Assembly (NCBI GenBank): GCA_964562155.1
Contig: CAZLRU010000022.1
Span: 1 to 19,434, forward strand
Direction of reading: 5' to 3'
Origin: JAGOUY01 sp964562155
Lineage (GTDB): Bacteria; Patescibacteriota; Patescibacteriia; 2-12-FULL-60-25
Length of the DNA stretch: 19,434 nt
Shown here: positions 14,624 through 19,434 of the stretch, one piece after another
Layout: every line of letters begins with the position of its first letter
How positions within the stretch are numbered: position 1 is the first letter of the stretch
Position numbers and translations under genes: made by a program
Notes under the pieces: generated by a model
The model's input: the letters and a program-made list of their open reading frames with translations, nothing else
Databases searched by the model: none
Told to the model about the DNA's origin: nothing

Positions 14624-15010
14624 TTATTCTAGAGGAGTCCCTGCCTTTCTGAAGAACTCCCGAATTTCGTCGATGGATTTTTGCAGCGCCTCTCTGCCCT
14701 TGGGGGTGAGGGAGTAGATTTTGACTGGCCTACCTCTATGAGTCGGGTCCTGAGGCCGCTCACCGTCGAAATGAACCAACTCCTGCTCCGGAGAGGAGAG
14801 ACGGGTCAGCTCGCCGTAGATGTTCGAAATGCTCGGAGGGTTCCGGTCGTTGGCAGCCTTCCGAATACGTCGTTGGATGTTCAGTCCATAGTCCGGCCCA
14901 TCCGCCAGGAAGCGCAAAACCAGTAGACGTACGCTGACTGAATGTGCTTTTTTACCGCTAGTTCGTCCCATGCGAGTAGGTCTCACTTTCTTGCTGTAAA
15001 AGCGTTTCAT
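14624..15010 (-). CDS. PadR-family winged-helix transcriptional regulator (128 aa)
   Basis: PadR regulators are dimeric winged-helix repressors, often controlling nearby membrane or stress genes. The pattern fits: VRLLVLRFLADGPDYGLNIQ (helices 1-2), SISNIYGELTRL (recognition helix, where PadR has GTLYPALRRLE), then the wing GRPVKIYSLTPKGREAL. The usual C-terminal dimerisation helix is short (about 20 residues), so this is a minimal version. The first 13 residues are basic; an ATG at residue 14 (MGRTSGKK) is an alternative start, and neither has a clear SD. It is the most upstream gene of the minus-strand orphan run and diverges from rplJ. It may regulate the orphan genes, which is inference from position only. 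Confidence 0.82.
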   Translation of the reverse strand: MKRFYSKKVRPTRMGRTSGKKAHSVSVRLLVLRFLADGPDYGLNIQRRIRKAANDRNPPSISNIYGELTRLSSPEQELVHFDGERPQDPTHRGRPVKIYSLTPKGREALQKSIDEIREFFRKAGTPLE

Positions 15011-15072
15011 AACGAGTTTGGACTGTCAACCACTACATCAAGCTCTGGTTCTATATTCTAGGACCTCCTATC

Positions 15073-15101
15073 TTGACCATTTCCTCCTAATTCGTTACAT
15101 T
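15073..15101 (+). promoter_or_regulatory. Candidate promoter of the rplJ-rplL operon
   Basis: TTGACC (15073-15078), a 17-base spacer, then TACATT (15096-15101). It lies just upstream of the L10 leader, about 200 bases before rplJ. Confidence 0.55.
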
Positions 15102-15117
15102 CAGCCCTAACAACCAG

Positions 15118-15182
15118 AGTCCAAAGACAGCAGGCGGCGTGCAAACGCATAACCCGATCGTAAGATCACCCTGCCGAGGATC
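15118..15182 (+). ncRNA. Ribosomal protein L10 leader (autoregulatory mRNA element)
   Basis: The L10-(L12)4 complex binds this leader to repress its own operon when rRNA is lacking. Visible signature: AAAGACAGCAGG (15123-15134) and CCTGCCGAGGA (15170-15180), with gcagg/cctgc (15130-15134 with 15070+100-15174) closing a loop. Inside are two small hairpins, gcgt-gcaa-acgc (15137-15148) and gatc-gtaa-gatc (15156-15167), the second with a GNRA loop. This matches the architecture of the known L10 leader and 23S rRNA L10 site. A further perfect 8-bp hairpin follows at 15190-15209. Confidence 0.82.
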
Positions 15183-15189
15183 GCTTTAT

Positions 15190-15209
15190 TTAGCTGAAAT
15201 ATCAGCTAA
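15190..15209 (+). promoter_or_regulatory. Perfect hairpin in the rplJ leader
   Basis: ttagctga (15190-15197) pairs with tcagctaa (15202-15209), loop aata. It follows the L10-binding element by about 10 bases and has no U-tract, so it is more likely part of the leader fold than a terminator. Confidence 0.5.
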
Positions 15210-15299
15210 TCACGCATCCGCAGGACATGGCTCCGCGGTTGTTTTATTCACAAAAGGTCGAACCGTTCGTTTAATTCATTACCTAGAACCGTACACGTT

Positions 15300-15803
15300 A
15301 TGCCAAAAACACGTGCACAAAAAGGCGAATCCTTGCAGGAGCTGACCCAGCTCTTCAAAGATGGAAAATCCATCATGTTTGCCGACTACCAGGGCATGAC
15401 CGTCGCCAAGATGACGAACCTGCGCAAGCAGCTCACGGGCGCCAAGGTCGATTACGTTGTCGCGAAGAAGACTCTTCTCGGCATCGCCGCAAAAGAAGCG
15501 GGCTACGAAGTCGACTTCAGCAAAGTCTCCGGAATGGTCGGTGCTGCCTTCGCTCACGAAGATGAAATGGCTCCTGCCAAGCTCATCGGTGACGCTGGCA
15601 AAGATGCGCCAATCAAATTGGTCGGAGGAATCTTCGATGGCAAGTTCATCGACGCTCAATACGCCATCTCCTTGTCCAAGTTGCCAAGCAAGTCACAATT
15701 GTTGGGCCAGTTGCTCAACGTCTTCAATGGTCCTGCCGCTGCCTTCGTTCGCGTTTTGAACGCGCATCGCGAGAAGCAAGAAGGTGGAACCACCGCTGCC
15801 TAA
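15300..15803 (+). CDS. rplJ: 50S ribosomal protein L10 (167 aa)
   Basis: L10 anchors L7/L12 dimers to 23S rRNA to form the ribosome stalk that recruits translation GTPases. The N-terminal rRNA-binding domain shows the family pattern FADYQGMTVAKMTNLRKQL followed by VDYVVAKKTLLGIAA, and the central GGIFDGKFI block; the C-terminal helix that binds L7/L12 is LLGQLLNVFNGPAAAFVRVL. Length is typical (165-175). There is no SD before ATG 15300. rplL follows 28 bases after its stop, the universal gene order. Regulation by the L10 leader upstream is likely. Confidence 0.97.
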   Translation: MPKTRAQKGESLQELTQLFKDGKSIMFADYQGMTVAKMTNLRKQLTGAKVDYVVAKKTLLGIAAKEAGYEVDFSKVSGMVGAAFAHEDEMAPAKLIGDAGKDAPIKLVGGIFDGKFIDAQYAISLSKLPSKSQLLGQLLNVFNGPAAAFVRVLNAHREKQEGGTTAA

Positions 15804-15831
15804 GCTCATCTATAAACTTATTTTCCTCACT

Positions 15832-16227
15832 ATGTCCGATGAAATGAAGCCAGAGGTTCCAGCTAAGTTTGCTGACCTCGTTGCAAGTCTCGAAAAAATG
15901 TCCGTTCTCGAAGTGGCTGAGCTCGTCAAAGCCCTCGAAGCAAAATGGGGTGTGTCCGCTGCTGCGCCTGTCGCTATGATGGCTGCCGGAGCTGGAGCTG
16001 CCGCTGCCGAAGAGAAATCCTCCTTCAACGTTGAACTCACCGAAACCGGTGCGAACAAGATCGGAGTGATCAAAGTCGTTCGTGAAATCACGGGCTTGGG
16101 CTTGAAGGAAGCCAAGGACATCGCTGACGCTGCGCCAAAGGTGGTCAAAGAAGGTGTTGCCAAAGCCGAAGCCGAAGACATGAAGAAAAAGCTCGAAGAA
16201 GCAGGTGCCAAAGTCACCTTGAAATAA
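15832..16227 (+). CDS. rplL: 50S ribosomal protein L7/L12 (131 aa)
   Basis: L7/L12 forms the flexible stalk dimers that stimulate EF-Tu and EF-G. The N-terminal dimerisation and L10-binding helix is FADLVASLEKMSVLEVAELV; a short Ala-rich hinge with AAPVAMMAAGAGAAAAEE follows; the C-terminal domain shows KIGVIKVVREITGLGLKEAK and VVKEGVAKAEAED, the factor-binding helices. The start MSDEMKPEVPAK at 15832 is preferred over an in-frame ATG 48 bases earlier, which would overlap rplJ and add a non-homologous stretch. No SD is seen. The operon ends in a strong terminator 17 bases after the stop. Confidence 0.97.
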   Translation: MSDEMKPEVPAKFADLVASLEKMSVLEVAELVKALEAKWGVSAAAPVAMMAAGAGAAAAEEKSSFNVELTETGANKIGVIKVVREITGLGLKEAKDIADAAPKVVKEGVAKAEAEDMKKKLEEAGAKVTLK

Positions 16228-16244
16228 GCGCTTTGATCAGCAAA

Positions 16245-16277
16245 AATCAGCCCTCCGACATGTTCGGGGGGTTGATT
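16245..16277 (+). terminator. Intrinsic terminator of the rplJ-rplL operon
   Basis: A 14-bp stem with two G-U pairs: 16245-16258 (aatcagccctccga) with 16264-16277 (tcggggggttgatt), 5-nt loop, then tttt to 16281. Confidence 0.92.
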
Positions 16278-16339
16278 TTTTGTCCATTTTGTGATATCTT
16301 GCCCCGTCGCAATGCCGCGACCTGTTCAAGGAGTCACCC

Positions 16340-16435
16340 GTGCTGCACCTCCTGTTTGCCTCCCTTCCCGCCGTCGTGTCCGTCGTTCTCCTCCTCGGCT
16401 CGTTCCGTCTGCAGAGCCGGGGCAGGCTGCTGTAG
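16340..16435 (+). CDS. Tiny single-span membrane protein (31 aa)
   Basis: A small reading frame, GTG at 16340 to TAG at 16433-16435, preceded by AAGGAG at 16328-16333 with a 6-base gap. The product is MLHLLFASLPAVVSVV followed by LLLGSFRLQSRGRLL: one hydrophobic helix of about 20 residues and a basic C-terminal tail, likely cytoplasmic. Its own perfect terminator hairpin begins 10 bases after the stop. SD, hydrophobic profile and terminator together support a real gene, but 31 codons could arise by chance. No family is recognised. Confidence 0.6.
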   Translation: MLHLLFASLPAVVSVVLLLGSFRLQSRGRLL

Positions 16436-16444
16436 ACCCTCTCA

Positions 16445-16478
16445 TGCCCCCGCTCGCCCTAAAGGCGCTGCGGGGGCA
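16445..16478 (+). terminator. Intrinsic terminator of the 31-aa membrane protein gene
   Basis: tgcccccgc (16445-16453) pairs perfectly with gcgggggca (16470-16478), and an inner cgcc/ggcg stem extends it. The tail is tcacgctttta. Confidence 0.8.
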
Positions 16479-16535
16479 TCACGCTTTTATAGTCCGATCG
16501 CGTTCTCAAGTCTTTTAAAAAACAGCCATATTTGC

Positions 16536-16547
16536 TAGTCTTTTTCC
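16536..16547 (+). promoter_or_regulatory. Candidate extended -10 of the 60-aa membrane protein gene
   Basis: TGCTAGTCT (16533-16541) is an extended -10 type sequence (TGN then TAGTCT). Six bases (ttttcc) separate it from ATG 16548, the same spacing as for gpmI and the PAP2 gene. Confidence 0.45.
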
Positions 16548-16730
16548 ATGGAAACTCCTCCGGCCGAGTTCCTCACCATGCGTTCAGAACTCCTCCGCCA
16601 CACGGATGGCTTCGACACTCCGTCTCCCGCGGTTCGCGTCGTCGCTCTCCTGGTTTTTGTGGCCATCGTCGGCCTCCTGGGTCTGGCCATCCAACACGCC
16701 TGCCAGCCCAAGTACATCCGCCATCTCTGA
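16548..16730 (+). CDS. Small single-span membrane protein (60 aa)
   Basis: No family is recognised. The N-terminal 27 residues are polar (METPPAEFLTMRSELLRHTD), then VVALLVFVAIVGLLGLAI forms one membrane helix at about 31-48, and a short tail with HACQPKYIRHL follows. It starts at ATG 16548 with no SD, a probable leaderless transcript. A terminator lies 7 bases after the stop. It follows another tiny membrane protein and precedes a large DUF4407-like membrane protein, so the three could be functionally linked, but each appears to be its own transcription unit. Confidence 0.65.
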   Translation: METPPAEFLTMRSELLRHTDGFDTPSPAVRVVALLVFVAIVGLLGLAIQHACQPKYIRHL

Positions 16731-16737
16731 TCTACGT

Positions 16738-16757
16738 CCCTGACCCTCGTGTCAGGG
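16738..16757 (+). terminator. Intrinsic terminator of the 60-aa membrane protein gene
   Basis: ccctgac (16738-16744) pairs with gtcaggg (16751-16757), 6-nt loop, tail tttgcgcgtttta. Confidence 0.78.
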
Positions 16758-16827
16758 TTTGCGCGTTTTAGGCTCTATTAAGAGAAAAAATAAGACCAAT
16801 TTTCTATACGATATAGGCCAAAATACC

Positions 16828-16859
16828 TTGACATTTAGCCAAAAATGTGAGATTATACT
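16828..16859 (+). promoter_or_regulatory. Promoter of the DUF4407-like gene
   Basis: A consensus TTGACA (16828-16833) is followed by a -10 region gattatact (16851-16859): GATTAT at 17-base spacing or TATACT at 20. The predicted start site, about 16863-16866, coincides with the first stem of the structured leader. Confidence 0.65.
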
Positions 16860-16862
16860 CCG

Positions 16863-16957
16863 TTCAGGGCTTCTGTTATCTCAAAGGGCCCTGAAGGTTC
16901 TCTGATATAACACAAGCCCTAAAAACACGCGCCCCAACGGCTTTGGGGTAACGTTTT
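16863..16957 (+). promoter_or_regulatory. Structured 5' leader with alternative stems and a terminator-like hairpin
   Basis: Stem A pairs ttcagggc (16863-16870) with gccctgaa (16888-16895). Stem B pairs 16866-16879 (agggctt-c-tgttat) with 16907-16920 (ataaca-c-aagccct), 13 base pairs and one C/C mismatch. They share 16866-16870, so only one can form at a time. A third hairpin, ccccaa (16932-16937) with ttgggg (16943-16948), is followed by taacgttttt and resembles a weak intrinsic terminator. The coding start is 40 bases further. This looks like a conditional attenuator; no known riboswitch class is recognised. Confidence 0.5.
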
Positions 16958-16996
16958 TGACTGTGGTTCAAGACCAACACGGAAAGGGGGAGGGTT

Positions 16997-19306
16997 ATGA
17001 AAACTCTCTTCAGATGGATCGTCAAAAGGATGTGTGTGTGGGGGGAGTACCTCCGCACCGATGAGGTCAGGGCGCGCCAGGAGATGGCTGCCGTGATCAT
17101 CATGATCGCAGGGGTGTTCTCAGCCGTCGCTTTCACCGGCCTCGGCTACACCATGGCGTCGTCTACGACGTCGCGGACCTGGCTCGCCGTCATCATGGGC
17201 CTGCCGCTCGGAGGGGTGATGGGGATGATCACGATCATTCTCGACACCTACCTCTACAGCCTGTCGACGGACGAGACGGGCAAGCCGAAGTCCATCCGCG
17301 CCCTCCGGCAGCCCAAGAAGGGCCTGTTCGCAGGAGCGACGGAGGTCGACCTCGACGAGATCGTTCGAAATCTCGGCGAGGAGCCCGCCAAGGACAACGA
17401 GTCCACGTCCACGCGTCCCGCTCGAGAGAGCAAGGGTCCGTGGTGGCTGCCCTGGGTCGCCCGTTTCGCCATCATGCTGGCGAACTCGATCTTCACGGCG
17501 AAGGGCGCGGAGCGTGTGCTCCTGGCCTACGACATCCACATGCAGATCGAGCGCGACGAGCGCCGATCTGTGTCGCGGATCCTCGACGACGCCAAGAAGA
17601 AGGCGAATGAGCGCGCCGAGACCGACATCGCGGGCCTCACGACGCGCGCCGGCACCGCGAATACCGCCGACGTGCAGCGCTGCCGCGCCGATGTAACCGC
17701 CAAGCAGGTGGAGATCGATGACATCGCGAGGCAGATGAACGACGAACGCGTGACGAGTGGTGGCGGTCGAGAGGCCGGTACGGGCCGTAACTGGCGGTCA
17801 CTCGACGCAACCGCGACCAGGCTCCGCGGCGAACTGCGTGCCATCAGCGCGCACTGCGATGAACTCGCAGCCGCCGGCAACCACGGTCTGGAGGCGTCCA
17901 TCGCAGCCCGCCGCCACCAGCTCGACGAGGAAATCGGCGCGCTCACGCGCATGACCCCCGATCAGCTCGTCGCCAGCGAGGGCGGCGTCTGGCGCGAATC
18001 GCGCGGGTATCTCCGCACGGAGGAGGCGATCGAGGACATCCTCAAGGACCACCCCAAGGCCGTCTGGTCCATCCGCGGCGCCCGTGCGTTCTTCCTGCTC
18101 ATCGAGCTGATGAGCATGTTCATGAAGCTGTTCGCGGGTGCCGCCATCGCCCGCTACTACAACGTCATGAAGCAGGCAGCGGCGGGCAACCCCGTCGCCA
18201 TCGACTGGATGAAGCTCCAGGGGTACACGAACGTCAGCCTCGTCGTCATGGACGAGGAGCCGGCCAAGATCTATGCGGCCCACGAAGCGGCTCTCAAGCT
18301 GTTCGAGACGGCGGTGCGCGAGCACATCGAGCTGTTCATCCGGCTCGCCATCTACCGCGACGAGCGCGGCTTCTGCTACCCCATCGCCTACATCCGCGCG
18401 AGGCTCCGCCTCAACTGGATGGAAAAGGTCGAGAAGCACCGGCTCACCACCAAGCGCTTCTACGACCGGAACGAAACGATCGCTCCCTCGATCGAGGGAA
18501 TCCTGCGTCTGCTCGGGGGGCTCAACCCCTGGACGGACGATCAGTTCACGGCCTGGGAGGCGAGCGAAGCTCACCTGGCTCACCACGGCTGGGTCTCTCC
18601 CGAGGTCCACGAGGTCGAGCTCGCGACCTTCCTCGACGGCATCCTCGTCCGTCGCCGTGCGCTGGAAGAGAAGCTCGCCGAGCACGCCGTGTGGCTGCTC
18701 GAGCTCGTCACCACCACCCCCAAGGACGAGGATGTGAACCTCGGCCTCATCCTGCGTCATCGCGCGCAGGCGTGGCGGACCGAGATCCTGCCTCTCCTGC
18801 AGGCCCTCAGCCTGCTCGAAGGCAAGGCGGGCAAGGCCGCCCCAGCCTGGGACAACGACCCGCGCCCCCTCGGTCTGCAGGAGAAGTTCCTGACGCCCTG
18901 GGTCGAGGTCGGCATGATCTGCGTAACGATCGGGAGAACGTTCAAGCTCCTCCCGGCGCGTGCGCCGATCTCAACCACCTCCCTCCCCGGACTGCCGAAC
19001 CTCCTCGTTCCGGCCGTCGCAATCGGCGCTCCGCCGCCGCGCACCAGCACGATCGCGGCCACGAACAGGCTGCCGCCCCTCCCTCCGAGGACGCGTCCGG
19101 CTGGTGCCCCACCCCCTGTCGGTGGCTTCGATCTCGACGACGTCGATGACGACAAGGATACGGGCAAGCACCAGGTGTCCCCGCCCCCTCCGCAGCGCCA
19201 GGCCAGCACCATCCAGGGCGTAGGCGGTCCTCAACCGTCTCTGCCTCCTGCGCCGCGTCAGGCCGCTACCTTCGTCGGCCCGCCCCCTCCGCCCCCCACC
19301 AACTGA
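16997..19306 (+). CDS. Large DUF4407-like membrane protein with proline-rich tail (769 aa)
   Basis: Function is unknown. The N-terminal half resembles DUF4407: membrane spans at about 31-52, 63-86 and 149-170, then a charged, helical region (about 180-350, coiled-coil-like, with IERDERRSVSRILDDAKKK) and a fourth span at 361-383 (GARAFFLLIELMSMFMKLFA). The helical region would lie outside the cytoplasm and the termini inside. Beyond the usual DUF4407 end it carries about 380 more residues: a mostly helical domain (about 400-650) and a low-complexity Pro/Asp-rich tail (GAPPPVGGFDLDDVDDDKD, ending PPPPPPTN). The start ATG 16997 has ggggagggtt just upstream, a strong SD. Strongly GC-rich, like the kinase region. 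It has its own promoter, leader and terminator. The DUF4407 assignment is by pattern. Confidence 0.82.
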   Translation: MKTLFRWIVKRMCVWGEYLRTDEVRARQEMAAVIIMIAGVFSAVAFTGLGYTMASSTTSRTWLAVIMGLPLGGVMGMITIILDTYLYSLSTDETGKPKSIRALRQPKKGLFAGATEVDLDEIVRNLGEEPAKDNESTSTRPARESKGPWWLPWVARFAIMLANSIFTAKGAERVLLAYDIHMQIERDERRSVSRILDDAKKKANERAETDIAGLTTRAGTANTADVQRCRADVTAKQVEIDDIARQMNDERVTSGGGREAGTGRNWRSLDATATRLRGELRAISAHCDELAAAGNHGLEASIAARRHQLDEEIGALTRMTPDQLVASEGGVWRESRGYLRTEEAIEDILKDHPKAVWSIRGARAFFLLIELMSMFMKLFAGAAIARYYNVMKQAAAGNPVAIDWMKLQGYTNVSLVVMDEEPAKIYAAHEAALKLFETAVREHIELFIRLAIYRDERGFCYPIAYIRARLRLNWMEKVEKHRLTTKRFYDRNETIAPSIEGILRLLGGLNPWTDDQFTAWEASEAHLAHHGWVSPEVHEVELATFLDGILVRRRALEEKLAEHAVWLLELVTTTPKDEDVNLGLILRHRAQAWRTEILPLLQALSLLEGKAGKAAPAWDNDPRPLGLQEKFLTPWVEVGMICVTIGRTFKLLPARAPISTTSLPGLPNLLVPAVAIGAPPPRTSTIAATNRLPPLPPRTRPAGAPPPVGGFDLDDVDDDKDTGKHQVSPPPPQRQASTIQGVGGPQPSLPPAPRQAATFVGPPPPPPTN

Positions 19307-19333
19307 ACCCCGTTCGTTCCCATCTCTTGGCAC

Positions 19334-19352
19334 CACTCGTCTGTGACGAGTG
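19334..19352 (+). other. Hairpin in the 3' region of the DUF4407-like gene
   Basis: cactcgtc (19334-19341) pairs perfectly with gacgagtg (19345-19352), 3-nt loop, no U-tract. It precedes the terminator and may stabilise the transcript end. Confidence 0.55.
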
Positions 19353-19360
19353 TCTCGCCC

Positions 19361-19403
19361 GCCCCGCACGACCTTGTCCTAACGGATAACGGGAGTGCGG
19401 GGC
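19361..19403 (+). terminator. Intrinsic terminator of the DUF4407-like gene
   Basis: gccccgcac (19361-19369) pairs perfectly with gtgcggggc (19395-19403). An inner ttgtcc/ggataa stem (loop taac) extends it. The tail is ttcagcgtttta. Bases 19412-19434 hold nothing recognisable. Confidence 0.85.
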
Positions 19404-19434
19404 TTCAGCGTTTTAATGGATCCACTCGTGATGT

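Noticed and set aside
15210..15260. Attenuator in the rplJ leader (ccgc...gcgg then ttgtttta)
   Set aside because: The stem has only four reliable pairs, so a terminator is not supported.
17798..18760. Minus-strand open frame inside the DUF4407-like gene
   Set aside because: Acidic, repetitive translation typical of the antisense of GC-rich coding DNA; no start signal.
1..19434. The mixture of gene styles as a chimeric assembly of two organisms
   Set aside because: The GC-rich genes occur at several separate points between core operons, often with complete promoters and terminators, and one orphan-family member is host-like. A single misjoin cannot explain this. Read coverage would still be needed to exclude it at the 839-4056 block.
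1..19434. CRISPR array, transposase, phage or toxin-antitoxin genes
   Set aside because: No regularly spaced repeats and no such protein motifs were seen on either strand.

Overview
This window looks like the chromosome of a small-genome bacterium, most plausibly a Patescibacteria (candidate phyla radiation) lineage. That placement is an inference from gene style: compact plus-strand housekeeping genes of moderate GC, mostly without Shine-Dalgarno (SD) sites, with very short intergenic gaps. No rRNA or marker gene is present to prove it. Interleaved with these is a second class of genes that are visibly GC-rich. Most are on the minus strand, most start behind a strong AAGGAGG-type SD, and most end in their own hairpin terminator.

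Layout: 1-838 holds the 3' end of rsmE and a Nudix hydrolase (+). 839-3825 is a GC-rich minus-strand block: tandem terminators, a Hanks-type Ser/Thr kinase with one membrane span and a proline-rich tail, and upstream of it an exported cysteine-motif protein. Both proteins look like Myxococcota types. 4057-6294 holds gpmI and nth (+). 6326-6513 is a 188-bp palindromic element. 6569-10319 is a tight plus-strand operon of a PAP2 phosphatase, mltG and a UvrD/PcrA helicase. 10381-11001 is a minus-strand orphan gene. 11098-12861 is an MsbA-like ABC exporter (+). 12880-15010 is a minus-strand run of three related small orphan proteins plus a PadR-like regulator. 15073-16281 is the rplJ-rplL operon with an L10 autoregulatory leader and a terminator. 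16340-19403 is a plus-strand accessory block: two tiny single-span membrane proteins and a large DUF4407-like membrane protein with a structured 5' leader, each ending in its own terminator.

How it fits together: the core genes cover envelope growth (PAP2 lipid phosphatase, MltG, ABC exporter), DNA repair (Nth, PcrA/UvrD), glycolysis (GpmI) and ribosome stalk synthesis (L10, L7/L12). The accessory genes form self-contained transcription units set between core operons. Five minus-strand units share a terminator style whose 3' arm ends in GCGTC before a U-rich tail, and two of these terminators are exact copies. Four orphan proteins (10411-11001, 12927-13406, 13476-13928, 14039-14512) appear to be diverged members of one undescribed family, clearly for three and tentatively for the fourth. 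This family, with its uniform SD spacing and repeated terminators, is the best candidate here for an undescribed system. No rRNA, tRNA, CRISPR array or recognisable transposase was seen.
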